Below are positions 20,633 through 28,597 of a stretch of DNA of 64,000 nucleotides, piece by piece. A model generated the notes under the pieces. That model was not told where the DNA came from. It saw nothing but the letters and a program-made list of their open reading frames with translations, and ran no database searches. Every line of letters starts with the position of its first letter. Position 1 is the stretch's first letter. Origin of the DNA: Hyphomonadaceae bacterium (GTDB taxonomy: Bacteria; Pseudomonadota; Alphaproteobacteria; Rhizobiales; Hyphomicrobiaceae); contig JAIEQJ010000048.1 in assembly GCA_019747815.1 (NCBI GenBank), forward strand, positions 1-64,000. Direction: 5' to 3'. A program made the position numbers and the translations under genes.

Positions 20633-21184
20633 TCAAAACGAGCTGCCCGGCTCTTTCAGGAACGCGACCTCCTCCGCCGTCGAGGCCCGGCCGAGGATGA
20701 GGTTGCGGTGGGGGAAGCGCCCGAAGCGATCGACAATCGCCTTGTGGGCCTCGGCCCATCGGCTCAGCTCCGGATCGCCCAGCGTTGCCATCAGCGCCAC
20801 CGAGCGCGCCTGCGCTTGCGCATCCTCGGCGTGCTCGAACGGCAGATAGAGAAACAGGCGCTCGTCCTTCGTCAGGCCCGTATCGAAGCCCTTGGCAATG
20901 GCCGCCTGCGCGATCCAGAACGCCATGGGATCGGTGGCGAACGCACGCGGGGTGTCGCGAAACATGTTGCGCGGCATCTGGTCGAACACGATGACGGCCG
21001 CCAGCGCCGTGCGCGCGTCGGCAAACAGCGCTTCGCTCGGCTTGGCCGCCAGCACCTCATGCAGGGCCAGGAAGCGCCTGCGGATCGCGGCGTCGAACTC
21101 CTTGTCCTTCTTGAACCACTGCGCCGGCGGCGTGTCCTTGAACCAGAATGTCAGCACGTCGCCGGCCCAGTCCGCCGAGATCAT
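20633..21184 (-). CDS. DUF924 family protein
   Basis: 183 residues from the ATG at 21184; upstream in-frame codons give an unrelated leader. The DUF924 landmarks are all present: VLTFWF near the N terminus, WFKKDKEFDAAIRRRF, IVFDQMPRNMFR, the FLYLPFEHAED segment, and GRFPHRN near the C terminus. The fold is an all-helical TPR-like bundle. The biochemical role is unknown. The length is normal for the family. It is convergent with the small exported protein upstream of it, and divergent from the bactofilin gene. Confidence 0.88.
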   Translation of the reverse strand: MISADWAGDVLTFWFKDTPPAQWFKKDKEFDAAIRRRFLALHEVLAAKPSEALFADARTALAAVIVFDQMPRNMFRDTPRAFATDPMAFWIAQAAIAKGFDTGLTKDERLFLYLPFEHAEDAQAQARSVALMATLGDPELSRWAEAHKAIVDRFGRFPHRNLILGRASTAEEVAFLKEPGSSF

Positions 21185-21482
21185 TCCGGCCTCCTTGCGT
21201 TGTTGTGTCGGCGCCGCCGCGCTCGAGCACCTTAAGTCATTCGGACTCGAAAGGGCAGGGACACGCCCTGCGTCCATGGGGCTCCCTGGTTCTCCTTGCG
21301 TCCACCGCCGCACTTCCCCATAGTGTGTGATGCAACTCGTTGAGCGACGGGTGCAAGGCTGGCGCAGCCCGGGGGGGCCGCAGACGGCCATCATTGACGC
21401 GTGGATCGGCCACGCCTCGCCGTGCTGCCGCGCGCCGTCGGAAGGTGCCGGGCGGCCGGTGCTGCAGCATTTCATCCGGAGG

Positions 21483-21512
21483 TTGACATAATTCCACCAT
21501 CACCGGATGGTG
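21483..21512 (+). promoter_or_regulatory. possible bactofilin promoter with overlapping inverted repeat
   Basis: TTGACA at 21483-21488 and GATGGT at 21506-21511 are 17 nt apart, about 50 nt upstream of the bactofilin start. A 6-bp inverted repeat (CACCAT-CACCGG-ATGGTG, 21495-21512) overlaps the -10 position and could be an operator. The rest of the 375-bp gap 21185-21559 shows nothing else I can support. Confidence 0.4.
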
Positions 21513-21559
21513 CCATTGCGACTTCCGACAACAGCCAATGCACACCTCCGGGGGCCTTC

Positions 21560-22045
21560 ATGTTCACGCGTAACTCCACGGCCGAGCCGAAGCCGCTCGA
21601 GCCCCTCAAGTCCAGCTCGAATGCGCCGCTCAACATGCCGTCGCAGCGCCGGTCCGGACCGTCGGACTCCGGCAACAAGTCGGTGATCAGCAACGACCTG
21701 AAGATCATCGGCCAGGGCCTCAAGATCATCAGCCAGGGCACCCTGCAGGTGGATGGCGAGGTGGAGGGCGACGTGGCCGGCAGCGAGGTCATCATCGGCG
21801 AGCAGGGCAAGGTGACGGGCACCGTCGCCGCCGAGCGGGTGATCGTGCGCGGCAAGATCTCGGGCGTCATTCGCGGCATGACGGTGGCGCTGCAGTCCTC
21901 GGCGCGCGTGGAGGGCGACATCCATCACATGTCGCTCGCCATCGAGCAGGGCGCCGAGTTCGACGGGCGCTGCCGGCGGCCGCAGGACGCCTCCGAGTTG
22001 AAGCTCGACCTGGAAGGCGCCGCCAACGGCCAGGTCAGGAACTGA
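21560..22045 (+). CDS. bactofilin (polymer-forming cytoskeletal protein)
   Basis: 161 residues from the ATG at 21560. A disordered Pro/Ser-rich N terminus (about 1-40) is followed by a bactofilin core (about 45-135) with regularly spaced short strands: SQGTLQVDGEVEGDV, EVIIGEQGKVTGTV, VIVRGKISGVI, and SARVEGDI. These form a right-handed beta-helix that polymerises without nucleotide. Bactofilins place cell-wall enzymes or stalk machinery at the membrane. The gene stands alone in its orientation; several envelope genes (AmpG-like, amidase, RlpA) lie elsewhere in the window. Confidence 0.93.
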   Translation: MFTRNSTAEPKPLEPLKSSSNAPLNMPSQRRSGPSDSGNKSVISNDLKIIGQGLKIISQGTLQVDGEVEGDVAGSEVIIGEQGKVTGTVAAERVIVRGKISGVIRGMTVALQSSARVEGDIHHMSLAIEQGAEFDGRCRRPQDASELKLDLEGAANGQVRN

Positions 22046-22127
22046 TACCGGCCCCTGCCTGACGGCAGATGCAACCAGGCGCTCGGGAGTGGCAACGCGC
22101 CGCTGCCGGCGCGGGTGGGCGCCGTGC

Positions 22128-22133
22128 TAGACT
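22128..22133 (+). promoter_or_regulatory. possible -10 box of the small transcript
   Basis: TAGACT in GTGCTAGACTGTAAAAA is the best -10-like sequence upstream of the extended Shine-Dalgarno sequence and would start a transcript near 22140. No good -35 is seen, so this is tentative. Confidence 0.3.
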
Positions 22134-22159
22134 GTAAAAATCGAATCGCAACCAACTGG

Positions 22160-22173
22160 AAGGAGGTGATCCA
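22160..22173 (+). promoter_or_regulatory. extended Shine-Dalgarno sequence
   Basis: AAGGAGGTGATCCA is the exact complement of 14 consecutive bases of the 16S rRNA 3' tail (assuming the standard UGGAUCACCUCCUU ending). A G-U pair and a further match upstream extend it to about 16. It ends directly before the ATG at 22174. Ordinary sites in this window match 4-7 bases. Confidence 0.85.
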
Positions 22174-22251
22174 ATGATCAGTGGGATCTCGAAGTCGGCG
22201 ATGGCGCTGCTCGGTCATGCTGGCGTTGGGGCAACCTCCAGCGCAGGCTGA
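22174..22251 (+). CDS. 25-residue small ORF behind an extended Shine-Dalgarno sequence (rreB/rreR-like)
   Basis: The peptide starts MISGISKSAM and ends ATSSAG, with a TGA stop at 22249-22251. It has no membrane segment or motif I can name. The evidence that it is a gene is the context: an exceptionally long ribosome-binding site directly upstream, a stable stem (22257-22264 with 22300-22307) after the stop, and a strong intrinsic terminator at 22328-22358. Together these define a transcript of about 220 nt in a 457-bp gap between bactofilin and a membrane-protein gene. Small mRNAs with extended Shine-Dalgarno sequences, named rreB in Bradyrhizobiaceae and rreR in Rhodobacter relatives, are known; there the ribosome interaction itself regulates the RNA. 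Whether this peptide is homologous is not known. Confidence 0.65.
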   Translation: MISGISKSAMALLGHAGVGATSSAG

Positions 22252-22327
22252 TCGAGCCGGAGAGCGACGGGGATCGGGCATCTCGGAGCCCTGCTCCCTC
22301 TCTCCGGTCCATCGCCACCGGTCTCAC

Positions 22328-22358
22328 GGGGGCCGCCTTCGGGCGGCCCCTTTGCTTT
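22328..22358 (+). terminator. intrinsic terminator of the small transcript
   Basis: A GC-rich stem (GGGGCCGCC, 22329-22337, with GGCGGCCCC, 22342-22350) around a TTCG-containing loop is followed by TTTGCTTT. This is a classic rho-independent terminator, and it lies 80 nt after the small ORF. Confidence 0.85.
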
Positions 22359-22502
22359 GATCCCTCCCGCAAGGCCCGCCTTCCGGCAGCCTCTTTGTTT
22401 TGCTGCCACAGCCATGAAATACCGTTCCGGAGCCGCTGGCTTATCCCTTGGCAACCAGGGATAATCGCTCCGCGCGGGGAGGAGCATTGCGAGGGGAAAG
22501 TC

Positions 22503-23657
22503 ATGTTGGGTGCGCGTCTATTCGTTGCTGTTTCCTTCATCCTTCTCGGGGCGACATTCATTGCCTCGTCGGCGCTGTTCATCCACGAGTTCCAAAGCGT
22601 CGACTGGTTCACGCTCCTCGTCGCCCACAGCTATCTGTTTTTCTTCTTCCCCGTCCTGGGACTGCTGGCGCTGAGTGCCTTCTACCTGCCGTCGGTCGTC
22701 TTCACGCATCTCTATTGGACGCATCTGCCCTTCGGCAAAGTGCGCTTCCTGGCCGGCCTCGTGCTGGTGATGGCGGCGGCCTGGGGTTTTGCCAAGTATC
22801 TCGACAAGCCCCCGCGCTCGATCTGGGAGGTTTCGCCCGGTGCGCTCATCGCCGACAAGGGAGACGCCGGCGCCGGGCGCGTGTCGATCCTGGGGGTGCT
22901 CGCCGACCTGCGGGAGAAGGCGCAAACCCGCGTGGGGCTGTCCAGCTTCGCCCGCCCCTGTGTGGAAGACCCGCTCATGGAAGAGGCGGCGGAGATGGCG
23001 AAGAAGCGCTATTGCTTCCCGGCCCAGACCAATCTTGCAGGTGCCGCATGCTGCAAGGCGCAAGCCGAGTTCGCCAAGGCCGTGGAAAGGCTGCAGCAGA
23101 ACCCCGCCACGCGCTCGCTGTCGGCGCAGCTCGATGCCATGATCTTCCTGCCCCTCAAGGTGTTCTTCGTGCTCATCGTCGTCGCCATCGGCGCGCTCTT
23201 GGCGCTGTGGCGCGACCGCATCGACCAGCACTATCGCGAGCTGGTGCCGCGGCTGGAGCGCGGCATCATCATCGGCGCCTTCGCCATGCTGTTCTGGCCG
23301 GCCATGGACTACGGCTTCCAGCAGACGGCCAACGTCCTGTTCGGCCGCATGGACGCGGGGCCGCAACTGCGGCTCAGCCTGGTGATCGCGCCATGGGCCT
23401 TGCTGCTGCTGTTCTATTTCCTGCGCCGTCTGGGCAAGCAGGGCGAGATGATCGGCCAGATTTCGGGCGTGGTGGTCGCCGCCGTGGCGGTGCTGCGCTA
23501 CGAGCAGCTCAACGACTGGGTGGGGCGACTGTTCGGGATCGGCGCCGACCGCGCGATCCTGGTGGCGCAGGTCGGGCTTGCCGTGGTCGGGCTGGTCGCT
23601 CTCCTGTGGCTCAGGCGCACGGGCAGATACCCGCAGCAGACCGCAACGGCGGCTTAG
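22503..23657 (+). CDS. multi-pass membrane protein of unknown function with a Cys-containing loop
   Basis: 384 residues from the ATG at 22503, preceded by GAGGGGAAAG. Three membrane segments at the N terminus (about 1-27, 38-62, 75-95) are followed by a soluble region of roughly 120 residues and then four or more membrane segments (about 212-365). The soluble region has five cysteines (one in FARPCVED, one in RYCFPAQ, and the cluster AACCKAQ), suggesting disulfides if it is periplasmic. I do not recognise the family. The gene is isolated, 110 bp upstream of the CorA-like gene, and likely has its own promoter after the terminator at 22328-22358. Confidence 0.7.
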   Translation: MLGARLFVAVSFILLGATFIASSALFIHEFQSVDWFTLLVAHSYLFFFFPVLGLLALSAFYLPSVVFTHLYWTHLPFGKVRFLAGLVLVMAAAWGFAKYLDKPPRSIWEVSPGALIADKGDAGAGRVSILGVLADLREKAQTRVGLSSFARPCVEDPLMEEAAEMAKKRYCFPAQTNLAGAACCKAQAEFAKAVERLQQNPATRSLSAQLDAMIFLPLKVFFVLIVVAIGALLALWRDRIDQHYRELVPRLERGIIIGAFAMLFWPAMDYGFQQTANVLFGRMDAGPQLRLSLVIAPWALLLLFYFLRRLGKQGEMIGQISGVVVAAVAVLRYEQLNDWVGRLFGIGADRAILVAQVGLAVVGLVALLWLRRTGRYPQQTATAA

Positions 23658-23777
23658 AGCCCCAGGCGTGCCCCCGCTTGCGCCGACCGGCAGCACGCAG
23701 CCGGTTGGCGTGAAGTCGGGCTTGCCACTGCAATGAAAGATCGGCATTAGGGCGCGGACAAGTGCGGAGAGCGACCG

Positions 23778-24755
23778 ATGCTCACGGTGTACGATCCAGT
23801 CAATGGTGCGCTCATCAAGAGCGACGGCCCGGCAGCCATCAATGACGGCGCGGTGTGGATCGATCTGCTCAATCCCACCAAGGACGAGGATGCCGTGGTG
23901 GAGCAGGCGCTCGCCATCGCCGTGCCGACGCGCGAGGAAATGGCGGAGATCGAGGCGTCGAGCCGGCTGTACCAGGAGGGCGGCGCCCACTACATGACCG
24001 CGGTGGTGCTGCACCAGCCCGATGCGCCGAACGAGCCGGCCACGTCCACCCCCATCACGTTCATTCTTGCCGGCCACCGGCTGGTGACGGTGCGCTATGC
24101 CGAGCCGCGCGCGCTCAAGATCTTCCTCAATCGCGTGCAGAAGAAGGATGCCGCCTGCATGAGCGGCACCGCCGTTCTGGTCGGCCTGCTGGAGGCCATC
24201 ATCGATCGCGAGGCGGATCGCGTGGAGCGCATCCAGGGCGAGGTCGACAAGCTGTCCCAGACGATCTTCGGGGTGAGGGGCGGGGAGCGGACGCGCTCGC
24301 TCAGGTTCGACGTCAACATCCGCGCCATCGGGCGCGAGGGCGAGCTGACCTCCAGATCGCGTGAATCGCTGCTCACACTGGGGCGGCTGCTGACCTACCT
24401 CGGCCACGTCATGAGCGAGCGCGGCGACGACAAGACGCTCAAGGCGCGCGTCAAGACCGCCAATCGCGACGTGCAGTCGCTCGCCGATCACATCGGCTAT
24501 CTCTCCACCAAGATCACGTTCCTGCTCGATGCCACGCTCGGCATGATCAACAACGAGCAGAACACCATCATCAAGATCTTCTCGGTGCTGGCCGTCGCCT
24601 TGATGCCGCCGACCCTGGTCGGCACCATCTACGGCATGAATTTCGAGCACATGCCCGAGCTCAAGTGGCTGTTCGGCTATCCGTTCGCGCTCGGCCTGAT
24701 GGTGGTCTCGGCCGTCATTCCCTGGCTCTATTTCAAGCGCAAGGGCTGGCTCTAA
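23778..24755 (+). CDS. corA: CorA-family magnesium/divalent cation transporter
   Basis: 325 residues, the normal CorA length. A large N-terminal cytoplasmic domain with a long stalk helix is followed by two C-terminal membrane helices. The signature Gly-Met-Asn is in GTIYGMNFEHMPEL, and the segment after it (PELKW) is typical. It mediates pentameric Mg2+ (or Co2+/Ni2+) uptake across the inner membrane. It stands alone and is followed directly by an R3 repeat. Confidence 0.93.
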   Translation: MLTVYDPVNGALIKSDGPAAINDGAVWIDLLNPTKDEDAVVEQALAIAVPTREEMAEIEASSRLYQEGGAHYMTAVVLHQPDAPNEPATSTPITFILAGHRLVTVRYAEPRALKIFLNRVQKKDAACMSGTAVLVGLLEAIIDREADRVERIQGEVDKLSQTIFGVRGGERTRSLRFDVNIRAIGREGELTSRSRESLLTLGRLLTYLGHVMSERGDDKTLKARVKTANRDVQSLADHIGYLSTKITFLLDATLGMINNEQNTIIKIFSVLAVALMPPTLVGTIYGMNFEHMPELKWLFGYPFALGLMVVSAVIPWLYFKRKGWL

Positions 24756-24767
24756 GCTCACCTGGTT

Positions 24768-24877
24768 GTCATCCCGGACGGCCGGAGGCCGATCCGGGAC
24801 CCAGGGGCCAAGGGGCATCGGCGTCGCGTCTTTAGCCTCTGGGTCCCGGCTCTCCGCTCCGCTCCGGCCGGGATGAC
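24768..24877. repeat. R3 element, 110-bp copy after the corA gene
   Basis: GTCATCCCGGACGGCCGGAG begins the element 13 bp after the stop codon and CCGGGATGAC ends it. It is nearly identical in length and sequence to the copy at 47208-47317. It fills most of the gap between two convergent genes. Confidence 0.85.
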
Positions 24878-24940
24878 ACCTGCGATGCAATCTCAACCGG
24901 ACAGACGTTAGCGCAGCGCGTCCGCGCTGACGGGCGGCCC

Positions 24941-26251
24941 CTATCCCACCGCGTGCCAGGCCAGCGCCAGGGCGCTGCAGACGATGAGTGTCGTCAGCAC
25001 GCCCCGGTGCAGCACGAACAGCAGCGCAACCGCCACGCCCAGGAGCATCAGGGCCGGCCAGGACGCGGACGCGATGTCCGGCACATTGAGCCTGAGCGGT
25101 CCGGCGACGCGCTCCGTCACGCTGGCAAACAGCACATGCAGCGCAAACCAGACCGTGAGGTTGAGGATCACGCCGACCACGGCGGCGGTGACGGCGGCCA
25201 GCGCCGCCTTGAGCCGGGGCTCGGCGTTCAGCCGCTCGATGTAGGGCGCGCCGGCGAAGATCCACAGGAAGCAGGGCGCGAACGTGGCCCACAGGGTGAC
25301 GATCGCACCCAGCACCCCCATCACCCAGGGATTGCCGCCGCCGTGCCGGTGGGCAGCGAGGAAGCCGACGAACTCGGTGACCAGGATCAGCGGCCCCGGC
25401 GTGGTCTCGGCGAGGCCCAGGCCGTCGAGCATCTCGCCCGCGCTGAGCCAGCCGTAGAACTGCACCACGTCCTGCGCCATGTAGGCGAGCACCGCATAGG
25501 CGCCGCCGAACGTGACGACGGCGAGCTTGGAGAAGAAGAGGGCGATCTGGGAGAGCACGTGCGAGGGGCCGAAGACGGCGGCCAGGGCCGCCAGCGGCAC
25601 GATCCAGATGGCGAGCCAGGCGGCGGCGGTGGCGAGCGTCCGCGCGATCGGCACGTCGTCCCACGTCACCGCGCCTGAGGGTGGCGGAAGGCTGCCGCCG
25701 CGCGCGAAGCCGATGAGCGCGGCGGCAAGCACGATGAGCGGGAAGGGCACGGCCAGGACAAAGATGGCGATGAACGCCGCGCCGGCGATCGCCCATTCCA
25801 CGTTGTCCTTGAGCGAGCGCCTGGCGATGCGCAGCAGCGCCTCGACCACGATGGCGAGCACGGCCGCCTTGATGCCGACGAACACCGCCTCGATGAGGGG
25901 CAGCTTGCCGAATGCGGCATACAGCATCGACAGGCCGAGCACGACTAGGGCGCCCGGCAGCACAAACAGCAGTCCTGCGGTCAGCCCGCCCTTGACCCCG
26001 TGCAGCCGCCAGCCGACGTAGGTGGCAAGCTGCATGGCCTCCGGGCCCGGCAGCAGCATGCAGAAGTTGAGCGCGTTGAGGTAGCGGCCCTCGTCGATCC
26101 ACTGGCGCTCCTCCACCAGCTCGCGGTGCATGAGCGCGATCTGCCCCGCCGGTCCGCCGAAGGACAGGAGGCCGATGCGCGCCCATACCCTGAGCGCCTC
26201 CCGATAGGTCGGCAGACGGGCGGTGCCGGCGGCTGCGGTATCCTGCTGCAT
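24941..26251 (-). CDS. chrA: chromate transporter ChrA, two-domain
   Basis: 436 residues from the ATG at 26251 (MQQDTAAAG); an in-frame upstream extension overlaps the preceding gene and is Arg-rich, so it was not used. Two homologous membrane halves are present. The N-terminal half carries LLSFGGPAGQIALMHRELV and LLPGPEAMQLATYVGW, and the second half repeats the motif as KLAVVTFGGAYAVLAYM and GLAETTPGPLILV, the CHR family pattern. It exports chromate across the inner membrane. It starts 10 nt after the rhodanese-ChrB gene, so the two are one operon. Confidence 0.93.
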   Translation of the reverse strand: MQQDTAAAGTARLPTYREALRVWARIGLLSFGGPAGQIALMHRELVEERQWIDEGRYLNALNFCMLLPGPEAMQLATYVGWRLHGVKGGLTAGLLFVLPGALVVLGLSMLYAAFGKLPLIEAVFVGIKAAVLAIVVEALLRIARRSLKDNVEWAIAGAAFIAIFVLAVPFPLIVLAAALIGFARGGSLPPPSGAVTWDDVPIARTLATAAAWLAIWIVPLAALAAVFGPSHVLSQIALFFSKLAVVTFGGAYAVLAYMAQDVVQFYGWLSAGEMLDGLGLAETTPGPLILVTEFVGFLAAHRHGGGNPWVMGVLGAIVTLWATFAPCFLWIFAGAPYIERLNAEPRLKAALAAVTAAVVGVILNLTVWFALHVLFASVTERVAGPLRLNVPDIASASWPALMLLGVAVALLFVLHRGVLTTLIVCSALALAWHAVG

Positions 26252-26261
26252 GCTGTCCCAA

Positions 26262-27080
26262 TCACGCCGGGGTCTTGACCGAAGGCCAGTTGTGGGTCTC
26301 TTCGACCGCGTCGCGACACCACCGGTAGAAGGCATCGTAGAGGGCGAGCGCGGCCTCGAGCTGCTGAAGATCGTCCCGGTACATGCGCGAGTATCCGAGC
26401 GAGGCTGCAAGCAGGCCCGCCGCCTGCGGCGCCAGGTCGAGCCTGGCCGTGTCCGCACCGCGCACGATGGCGGCGAGGTGCAGAAGCGGCTCCGATTTCA
26501 GCTCGAGCTCGGCGATCATGGTGTCGAAGGTGCAACTCTCGCCGCGATGGCTCCAGAACACGCCGTCGATGTCGAAGGGCGTGGCATCGAAGCGTTCGGC
26601 GACGGATAGCACGTCGGCAGGGGCGACGAACAGGAACACGGCTGCGGGGTCGACGAAACGCCGGATCAGCCATGGGCAGGCAATGCGGTCGACCTTGGGT
26701 CGGGCGCGGGTCACCCACACGGTGCGGCCGTGCTCGTCGCGGGCGGGAAGCTTGTCGGTCCGCACCAGGAGCTGGCCGGCGGCCTTCCAGGCTTCGAAGC
26801 CCCCTTCCAGGGTCTGGGCGTCGATGCCCTCGTGCCGCATCCAGGCGGCGACGCCTTGGCTGAGCTTCGATCCGCGCCGGCACACGACGATGATGCCGCG
26901 ACCGCAATAGTCGCGCGCCCAGGCCTTGACCGCGCGGAAGTCGCGGCGGCGAGATCCGGGGATCAGGCGCGGATCGCTTGCGTGGTCTTCCTCCATGCGC
27001 ACGTCGATGATGGCCGGCGCTGTCGGCAGACCGATCAGGCGCGAGAGCTGCGGTATGGTGATTTCGGTGACAGACGGCAT
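26262..27080 (-). CDS. rhodanese-ChrB fusion protein
   Basis: 272 residues from the ATG at 27080. The N-terminal ~105 residues are a rhodanese domain with IIDVRMEEDH and the active-site Cys67 in VVCRRGSK. The C-terminal ~150 residues are a ChrB-type domain (KVDRIACPWLIRRFVDPAAVFLFV, then FDIDGVFWSHRGESCTFDTM). ChrB-type proteins sense or help resist chromate, and rhodanese fusions of this sort are found beside chrA. It is the first gene of the chrB-chrA operon. Six 11-bp tandem repeats lie 134-199 bp upstream of the start. Confidence 0.87.
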   Translation of the reverse strand: MPSVTEITIPQLSRLIGLPTAPAIIDVRMEEDHASDPRLIPGSRRRDFRAVKAWARDYCGRGIIVVCRRGSKLSQGVAAWMRHEGIDAQTLEGGFEAWKAAGQLLVRTDKLPARDEHGRTVWVTRARPKVDRIACPWLIRRFVDPAAVFLFVAPADVLSVAERFDATPFDIDGVFWSHRGESCTFDTMIAELELKSEPLLHLAAIVRGADTARLDLAPQAAGLLAASLGYSRMYRDDLQQLEAALALYDAFYRWCRDAVEETHNWPSVKTPA

Positions 27081-27213
27081 AGAGCGTCCTCCTCGTTTGA
27101 GGTGAAGGACGCGATGTTTGGGCTGCCGCCTCACGGGGTAATCGCGAACAACCCCTTGCGTGCAAGGTTTTCACGCCGGCTGGCGGATGTCAAACGGTGC
27201 GTGGCGGCGGCCC

Positions 27214-27279
27214 GGCCAAGGTCCGGCCAAGGTCCGGCCAAGGTCCGGCCAAGGTCCGGCCAAGGTCCGGCCAAGGTCC
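27214..27279. repeat. six perfect 11-bp tandem repeats (GGCCAAGGTCC)
   Basis: Six identical copies of GGCCAAGGTCC run head to tail and are followed by the partial GGATTGGGCC. The unit is not a multiple of three and the region between the divergent rhodanese-ChrB and SDR genes (27081-27384) is otherwise non-coding. GGCC and GGTCC halves make each unit partly palindromic. The 11-bp period places each unit on about the same face of the helix, as in arrays that bind a protein cooperatively, but simple slippage would also produce it. Confidence 0.9.
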
Positions 27280-27384
27280 GGATTGGGCCGCGATCGGGCC
27301 GCGTCCACCGCTCCTCGGCCTTGATCGATCGAGGCGGGCCGGGCATCCTGCGCGCCACATCCCATCGTGTGAAGGAGCTGACCC

Positions 27385-28161
27385 ATGGATCTGGGCATCA
27401 AGGGCAAGAAGGCCATTGTCTGCGCGGCCTCCAAGGGGCTCGGCAAGGGCTGCGCCGAGGCGCTGGCAAGGGAAGGTGTCGACATCACCCTCTGCGCGCG
27501 CGGAGCCGACGTGCTCAACGCCACCGCCAGGGAATTGAGCGCCACCGGCGTCAAGGTCACCCCGGTCGTGGGCGATGTGACCACGGAGGAAGGGCGCAAG
27601 GCGCTGCTGGCGGCCTGCCCCAACCCCGATATCCTCATCAACAACGCCGGCGGGCCGCCGCCCGGTGACTTCAAGGGCTTCACGCTCGATGACTGGCGCA
27701 AGGCGGTGGAAGGCAACATGATCACGCCCATCGCGCTCATCCATGCCACCGTGTACGGCATGATGGAGCGGGGCTTCGGCCGCATCGTCAACATCACGTC
27801 GGCCTCGATCAAGCAGCCGATCGCGGCGCTGGAGCTGTCCAATGGCGCGCGGCTCGGCCTTACCGGCGCAGTCGCGGTGCTCGCCCGCAAGGCCTCCAGA
27901 AGCAACGTCACCATCAACGGCATTCTGCCAGGCCCGTTCGACACGGACCGGTTGCGCGGCACCAGCCAGAAGTTGGCGGAGGCGCGCAAGGTGGCGCTGT
28001 CGGTGATCGATGCGGAGCGCAAGGCGTCCATTCCGGCGGGCCGGTTCGGGACCGCGGCTGAGTTCGGCGCCGTCGTCGCGTTTCTGTGCTCGCAGCACGC
28101 CGGCTACATCACCGGACAGAACCTGCTGATCGATGGCGGCGGCTATCCGGGATCTCTCTGA
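27385..28161 (+). CDS. SDR-family oxidoreductase lacking the usual Tyr-x-x-x-Lys
   Basis: 258 residues with an ordinary SDR layout: nucleotide loop AIVCAASKGLGKGCAEALA, LINNAGGPPPGDF (NNAG motif), the Ser region RIVNITSASIKQP, and the C-terminal GQNLLIDGGGYPG. Where the catalytic Tyr-x-x-x-Lys is expected, the protein reads LELSNGARLGLTG, so Ser/Arg replace Tyr/Lys. Members with LSNGAR exist as a known SDR subgroup, so this is unlikely to be a sequencing error. It may still be an enzyme with a different proton relay, or a non-catalytic binder. It is divergent from the chromate operon. Confidence 0.85.
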   Translation: MDLGIKGKKAIVCAASKGLGKGCAEALAREGVDITLCARGADVLNATARELSATGVKVTPVVGDVTTEEGRKALLAACPNPDILINNAGGPPPGDFKGFTLDDWRKAVEGNMITPIALIHATVYGMMERGFGRIVNITSASIKQPIAALELSNGARLGLTGAVAVLARKASRSNVTINGILPGPFDTDRLRGTSQKLAEARKVALSVIDAERKASIPAGRFGTAAEFGAVVAFLCSQHAGYITGQNLLIDGGGYPGSL

Positions 28162-28262
28162 GCGCGCAGTTTCCTCTCGCGCCTACCCACGCTTGCAATC
28201 GAGGCGCGGCGCGCCGTTGCCGTTCCGGCTCGGCTTTGCGCCATTTGTCGCGTGGCCATGCC

Positions 28263-28277
28263 GTCACGCAGCGTGAC
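28263..28277. promoter_or_regulatory. 15-bp palindrome upstream of rlpA
   Basis: GTCACGCAGCGTGAC is a perfect 7-bp inverted repeat around one A. It may be an operator. A second hairpin (28514-28523 with 28527-28536, 10-bp arms, 3-nt loop, no T-run) lies nearer the rlpA start. The remaining part of the 436-bp gap 28162-28597 shows no gene. Confidence 0.35.
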
Positions 28278-28597
28278 TTGCATTGAAAGCGCTGAATTTT
28301 TCATGTGGCCATTGAGCCGGCTGCGGCAATTGCATGAATGGAGTTCATAATTCTGCATTGACCCTCGGGTCTCGAGTTGCTGGTCTGCGCCCGGCTGGAA
28401 GATGGCGTCGAGCCTGAATGCGGCGGCGCCTCTACGGGCTTCTGGTCGTCGGCTTGAGGGACAACTCTACTCGAATAGGCAACCCACACACGTTCATTGC
28501 GCTTTCGGCGTTTCGCGGGACGCATCGCGTCCCGCGTGAGCCGATGTGTGGCCCGGTTGTGTCCCCTGCCGACACGTCATGCATAAGGAGTGAAATC

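Noticed and set aside
22518-26261. A 1247-codon open frame on the minus strand
   Set aside because: It lies opposite the membrane-protein and corA genes and in another frame of chrA. No signature in its translation, while the genes it overlaps have clear motifs.
27214-27279. CRISPR-like array
   Set aside because: Units are 11 bp with no spacers, so this is a simple tandem repeat. No cas genes are present.
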